Assembly (NCBI GenBank): GCA_022706175.1
Contig: JAKJDB010000076.1
Location: 1 to 8,885 of the forward strand
Direction of reading: 5' to 3'
From: Candidatus Zhuqueibacterota bacterium
GTDB taxonomy: Bacteria > KSB1 > UBA2214
Length of the DNA stretch: 8,885 nt
Positions 6,844 to 8,885 of the stretch are shown one piece after another. How positions within the stretch are numbered: position 1 is the stretch's first letter; the number at the start of each line of letters is the position of its first letter. A model generated the notes under the pieces. The model was not told the DNA's origin, did no database searches, and worked only from the letters and a program-made list of their open reading frames with translations. The position numbers and the translations under genes were made by a program.

Positions 6844-7395
6844 TCACCGGTTGTCGACATCGCTCCGAAGAAGACGGAGGTGTCGGCGATAGAGTTCGGC
6901 ATCCACTTTTTCGTAACAACAAAAAATCACGGTGCCGGGCAGTTCATGACCGGCCAACCACTCGGAGACGCCGGCGATCGCGATTCGGCAAGCTTTTTCC
7001 TTCGGATAACCATAGATGCCGGTGGAGATGCACGGAAAGGCGATGGATTGCACTCCAGAAACTGAGGCCAGCTTGAGTGATTCCCGATAGCACGAGGCCA
7101 GCTGCTCCGCCTCGCCGTGATGACCGCCCCGGTAAACCGGACCAACGGTATGAATGACGTGGCGCGCCGGCAGACGATAACCGGCGGTGATGCGCACCAT
7201 GCCGGTCGGGCATCCGCCCAGACTGCGGCATTCCTGCAGCAGACCAGGCCCGGCGGCGCGATGAATGGCGCCGTCAACGCCGCCGCCGCCGAGCAGAGAG
7301 GAGTTGGCGGCGTTCACAATGGCGTCCACCTGGAGTTGAGTGATATCGCCCTCCATCATCCCGATGCGAGCGCATACCTCTTTGGATAACATCAT
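6844..7395 (-). CDS. Macrodomain ADP-ribose hydrolase (MacroD/YmdB type)
   Basis: This is a complete single-domain macro protein of 183 residues, the usual length for the O-acetyl-ADP-ribose deacetylase / mono-ADP-ribosyl hydrolase group. Visible in order are [19 protein letters not shown] (16-34) with the adenine-binding Asp17 and the NAAN motif at 28-31, [15 protein letters not shown] (36-50) with the conserved Asp41, VIHTVGPVY (80-88), the phosphate loop ISTGIYGYP (123-131) and the closing EWL helix. All motifs needed for activity in MacroD-type enzymes appear intact, so it is probably a functional cytoplasmic hydrolase acting on ADP-ribose esters or modified proteins. AGGCGG at 7401-7406 sits 5 nt before the ATG at 7395; the next codon is also ATG, leaving a one-residue uncertainty. 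It precedes the NTF2-like gene and lies 156 nt after the SNF2 gene. The exact substrate is not shown by the sequence. Confidence 0.93.
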   Translation of the reverse strand: MMLSKEVCARIGMMEGDITQLQVDAIVNAANSSLLGGGGVDGAIHRAAGPGLLQECRSLGGCPTGMVRITAGYRLPARHVIHTVGPVYRGGHHGEAEQLASCYRESLKLASVSGVQSIAFPCISTGIYGYPKEKACRIAIAGVSEWLAGHELPGTVIFCCYEKVDAELYRRHLRLLRSDVDNR

Positions 7396-7481
7396 AGAGC
7401 CCGCCTGAAAAGGTCAATCAGGACAACCGATCATCCATGTTGAGCGGCACGGATCGGCCGAGCGTGAACCGTTGAGGCCGA

Positions 7482-7487
7482 ATCATA
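7482..7487 (-). promoter_or_regulatory. Weak candidate -10 for the macrodomain gene
   Basis: On the minus strand TATGAT matches TATAAT at five of six positions, 86 bases upstream of the macrodomain start. A TTATCG 18 nt further upstream is a poor -35. It is offered because the SNF2-macrodomain gap of 156 nt leaves room for a separate promoter; readthrough from the SNF2 gene is equally possible. Confidence 0.2.
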
Positions 7488-7500
7488 AGCGAGTCGCGCA

Positions 7501-7553
7501 GACGCCGATAAAGGGGACGGGATGGTTTACCCTCTTGGGCCGTTTTCGGCGTT
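7501..7553 (-). terminator. Possible stem-loop at the 3' end of the SNF2 gene
   Basis: ACGCCGA (7502-7508) pairs exactly with TCGGCGT (7546-7552), with one extra G-U pair outside, around a 37-nt loop that has its own GGT/ACC pairing. It overlaps the SNF2 stop codon. There is no U-tract on the minus strand and the loop is long, so a terminator role is weakly supported. Confidence 0.2.
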
Positions 7554-8885
7554 ATGAGAACAGAACCTCGATGTCGTGGCGCGTCAGCGATTTAAAAAAT
7601 CCGCTGTCCACACCGATGAGGTTGGCCACCAGACTGCGTTTGCGCTCCTGCAGCTCCAGCATTTTTTCTTCCACCGTGTCCTTGGTGATCATGCGATAGA
7701 CGAACACTTTTTTATCCTGTCCGATGCGGTGCGCCCGGTCGGTGGCCTGCAGCTCCACCGCGGGATTCCACCAGGGATCATACAGGACCACATAATCGGC
7801 AGCGGTCAGATTCAGTCCGGTGCCTCCGGCCTTTAAGCTGATGAGAAAAATGCGCACAGACGGGTCCGACTGAAAGTGCTGCACGCAGGTTTTGCGGTCG
7901 ATGGTGTGGCCGTCCAGATACTCGTAGGCGATGGACTGTTCATCCAGATATTTGCGCACGACCGAGAGCATTTTAACGAACTGGGAAAAGATCAGCACCT
8001 TGTGGCCTTCAGCCAGGATGTCCTCGAGCATCTCCTTCAGCGCCTCGAATTTGCTCGACTCGGCCGCAGACTCGCGGTCGATCAGTTGCGGATGGCAGGA
8101 GATCTGCCGCAGTTTGACCAATCCTTCGAGAATGTTCATTCGCGCTCGATCCAGGCCGACCTGGTCGATCTTGCGCAGAATGACGGAGCGGTAGAAATCG
8201 CGCCAGTGGCGGTAAAGCCGGGCCTGCTCCGGGTTCATGTTGCAATAATAGATCTGTTCGCTTTTCTCCGGCAGTTCCTTTTCCACCAGCTCTTTGCTGC
8301 GGCGGAGCACAAAGGGAAAGATCATGCGCTTGAGCAACGTCACCGCCTCCTCGTCGTTTCTTTTTTCAATGGGCAGGGCAAAAAAAGAGCGGAAAGAGGG
8401 CAACGAGCCCAGCAGACCGGGATTGAGAAAGGAGAACTGCGACCACAGCTCCGAGGTGTTGTTCTCCACCGGCGTGCCGGTGAGCACCAGACGGTGCTCC
8501 GCCTTGAGCAGGTGCACCGCTTTGGCGGTCTGCGACAGCGGATTTTTGATTTTCTGCGACTCGTCAAGGATCACATAGTGAAACCGGTGTTCTTTGAGAA
8601 ACGGAAGGTCGCGCAGCACCAGACCATAGCTGGTCAGGATCACGTCATAACCGGCGAACCGGTCCAGGTTGCGGCGGCGCTGCATGCCCGTGTGCACCAG
8701 CACCTCGAGATTGGGCGCGAATTTCTGCACCTCTTTTTCCCAGTTGAATACCACCGATGTGGGGCAGACGATCAGACTGGGGGTGGTGCAGCCGTTCTCT
8801 TTTTCCTTGAGCAACAGGGCCAGCGCTTGCACGGTTTTGCCCAGCCCCATATCGTCGGCCAGGCAACCGCCGAAGCCGTACTCTT
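7552..8885 (-). CDS. SNF2-family DNA-dependent ATPase/helicase (C-terminal part, N-terminus outside window)
   Basis: The frame is open to the right edge, so the gene enters the window already in progress; the ATG at 8850 is the Met of the Walker A motif, not a start. The visible 444 residues cover nearly the whole two-lobed motor. In fragment numbering: motif I DDMGLGKT (10-17), motif II DESQ (107-110) followed by KIKN, motif III LTGTPVENN (134-142), the helicase C lobe from KVLIFSQF (295-302), motif V LKAGGTGLNLTAADYVVLYDPWWNP (split at 350-374), and motif VI QATDRAHRIGQ (379-389). The end, VDSGFF to DIEVLFS, is typical of bacterial SNF2 proteins. These are ATP-driven double-stranded DNA translocases that remodel protein-DNA complexes such as stalled polymerase; the partner is unknown. 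Any accessory domain (for example a SWIM zinc finger) would lie in the missing N-terminal region. The motor motifs are intact. Confidence 0.93.
   Translation of the reverse strand, partial: EYGFGGCLADDMGLGKTVQALALLLKEKENGCTTPSLIVCPTSVVFNWEKEVQKFAPNLEVLVHTGMQRRRNLDRFAGYDVILTSYGLVLRDLPFLKEHRFHYVILDESQKIKNPLSQTAKAVHLLKAEHRLVLTGTPVENNTSELWSQFSFLNPGLLGSLPSFRSFFALPIEKRNDEEAVTLLKRMIFPFVLRRSKELVEKELPEKSEQIYYCNMNPEQARLYRHWRDFYRSVILRKIDQVGLDRARMNILEGLVKLRQISCHPQLIDRESAAESSKFEALKEMLEDILAEGHKVLIFSQFVKMLSVVRKYLDEQSIAYEYLDGHTIDRKTCVQHFQSDPSVRIFLISLKAGGTGLNLTAADYVVLYDPWWNPAVELQATDRAHRIGQDKKVFVYRMITKDTVEEKMLELQERKRSLVANLIGVDSGFFKSLTRHDIEVLFS

Noticed and set aside
6302..6922. Minus-strand frame of 206 codons overlapping the NTF2-like and macrodomain genes in another frame
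   Set aside because: It overlaps two genes with family motifs and is rich in Arg, Ser and Pro without domain features.
7541..7550. GCCGTTTTCGGC as an intrinsic terminator just after the SNF2 gene
   Set aside because: The stem is only 4 bp and no U-tract follows on the minus strand.
8850..8885. ATG at 8850 as the start of the SNF2 protein
   Set aside because: This Met is inside the Walker A motif; the codons before it read EYGFGGCLADD, which continues the conserved family sequence to the window edge.

Overview
The window looks like chromosome from a Gram-negative, outer-membrane-bearing bacterium, probably an uncultured member of the Bacteroidota/FCB side of the tree. Three things point that way: a DUF5916 protein (CBM9-like domain plus predicted outer-membrane barrel ending in Phe), signal peptides on the sugar-active proteins, and a lipobox on a small NTF2-like protein. 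The phylum is inference only; there is no rRNA or other marker in the window.

Layout. Positions 2-52 are probably the last codons of an upstream plus-strand gene. It runs straight into a plus-strand gene for a cytoplasmic cellulase-like (clan GH-A type) glycosidase (63-1280). That gene converges on a minus-strand run across a 143-nt gap holding a perfect 12-bp inverted repeat. The minus-strand genes, in transcription order (right to left), are: the C-terminal 444 codons of a SNF2-family ATPase (7552-8885, N-terminus outside the window), a MacroD/YmdB-type macrodomain hydrolase (6844-7395), an NTF2-like/DUF4440 putative lipoprotein (6364-6816), a DUF5916 outer-membrane protein (3939-6128), and an exported GH36 alpha-galactosidase (1424-3499).

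How the genes may work together. The left half (cellulase-like glycosidase, alpha-galactosidase, DUF5916 protein) suggests handling of galactose-decorated plant or microbial glycans. An outer-membrane protein with a carbohydrate-binding-like domain, a periplasmic galactose-trimming enzyme and a cytoplasmic glycosidase would fit that. The genes are not one tight operon: the alpha-galactosidase has a 439-nt AT-rich upstream spacer with its own candidate promoter and a LacI/cre-like operator. On the right, the macrodomain and NTF2-like genes are 27 nt apart and probably co-transcribed; the SNF2 gene is 156 nt upstream of them. I found no tRNA, rRNA, CRISPR array, transposase or convincing new multi-gene system. 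The most interesting items are regulatory or structural: the alpha-galactosidase leader, the convergent inverted repeat, and the DUF5916 neighbourhood.
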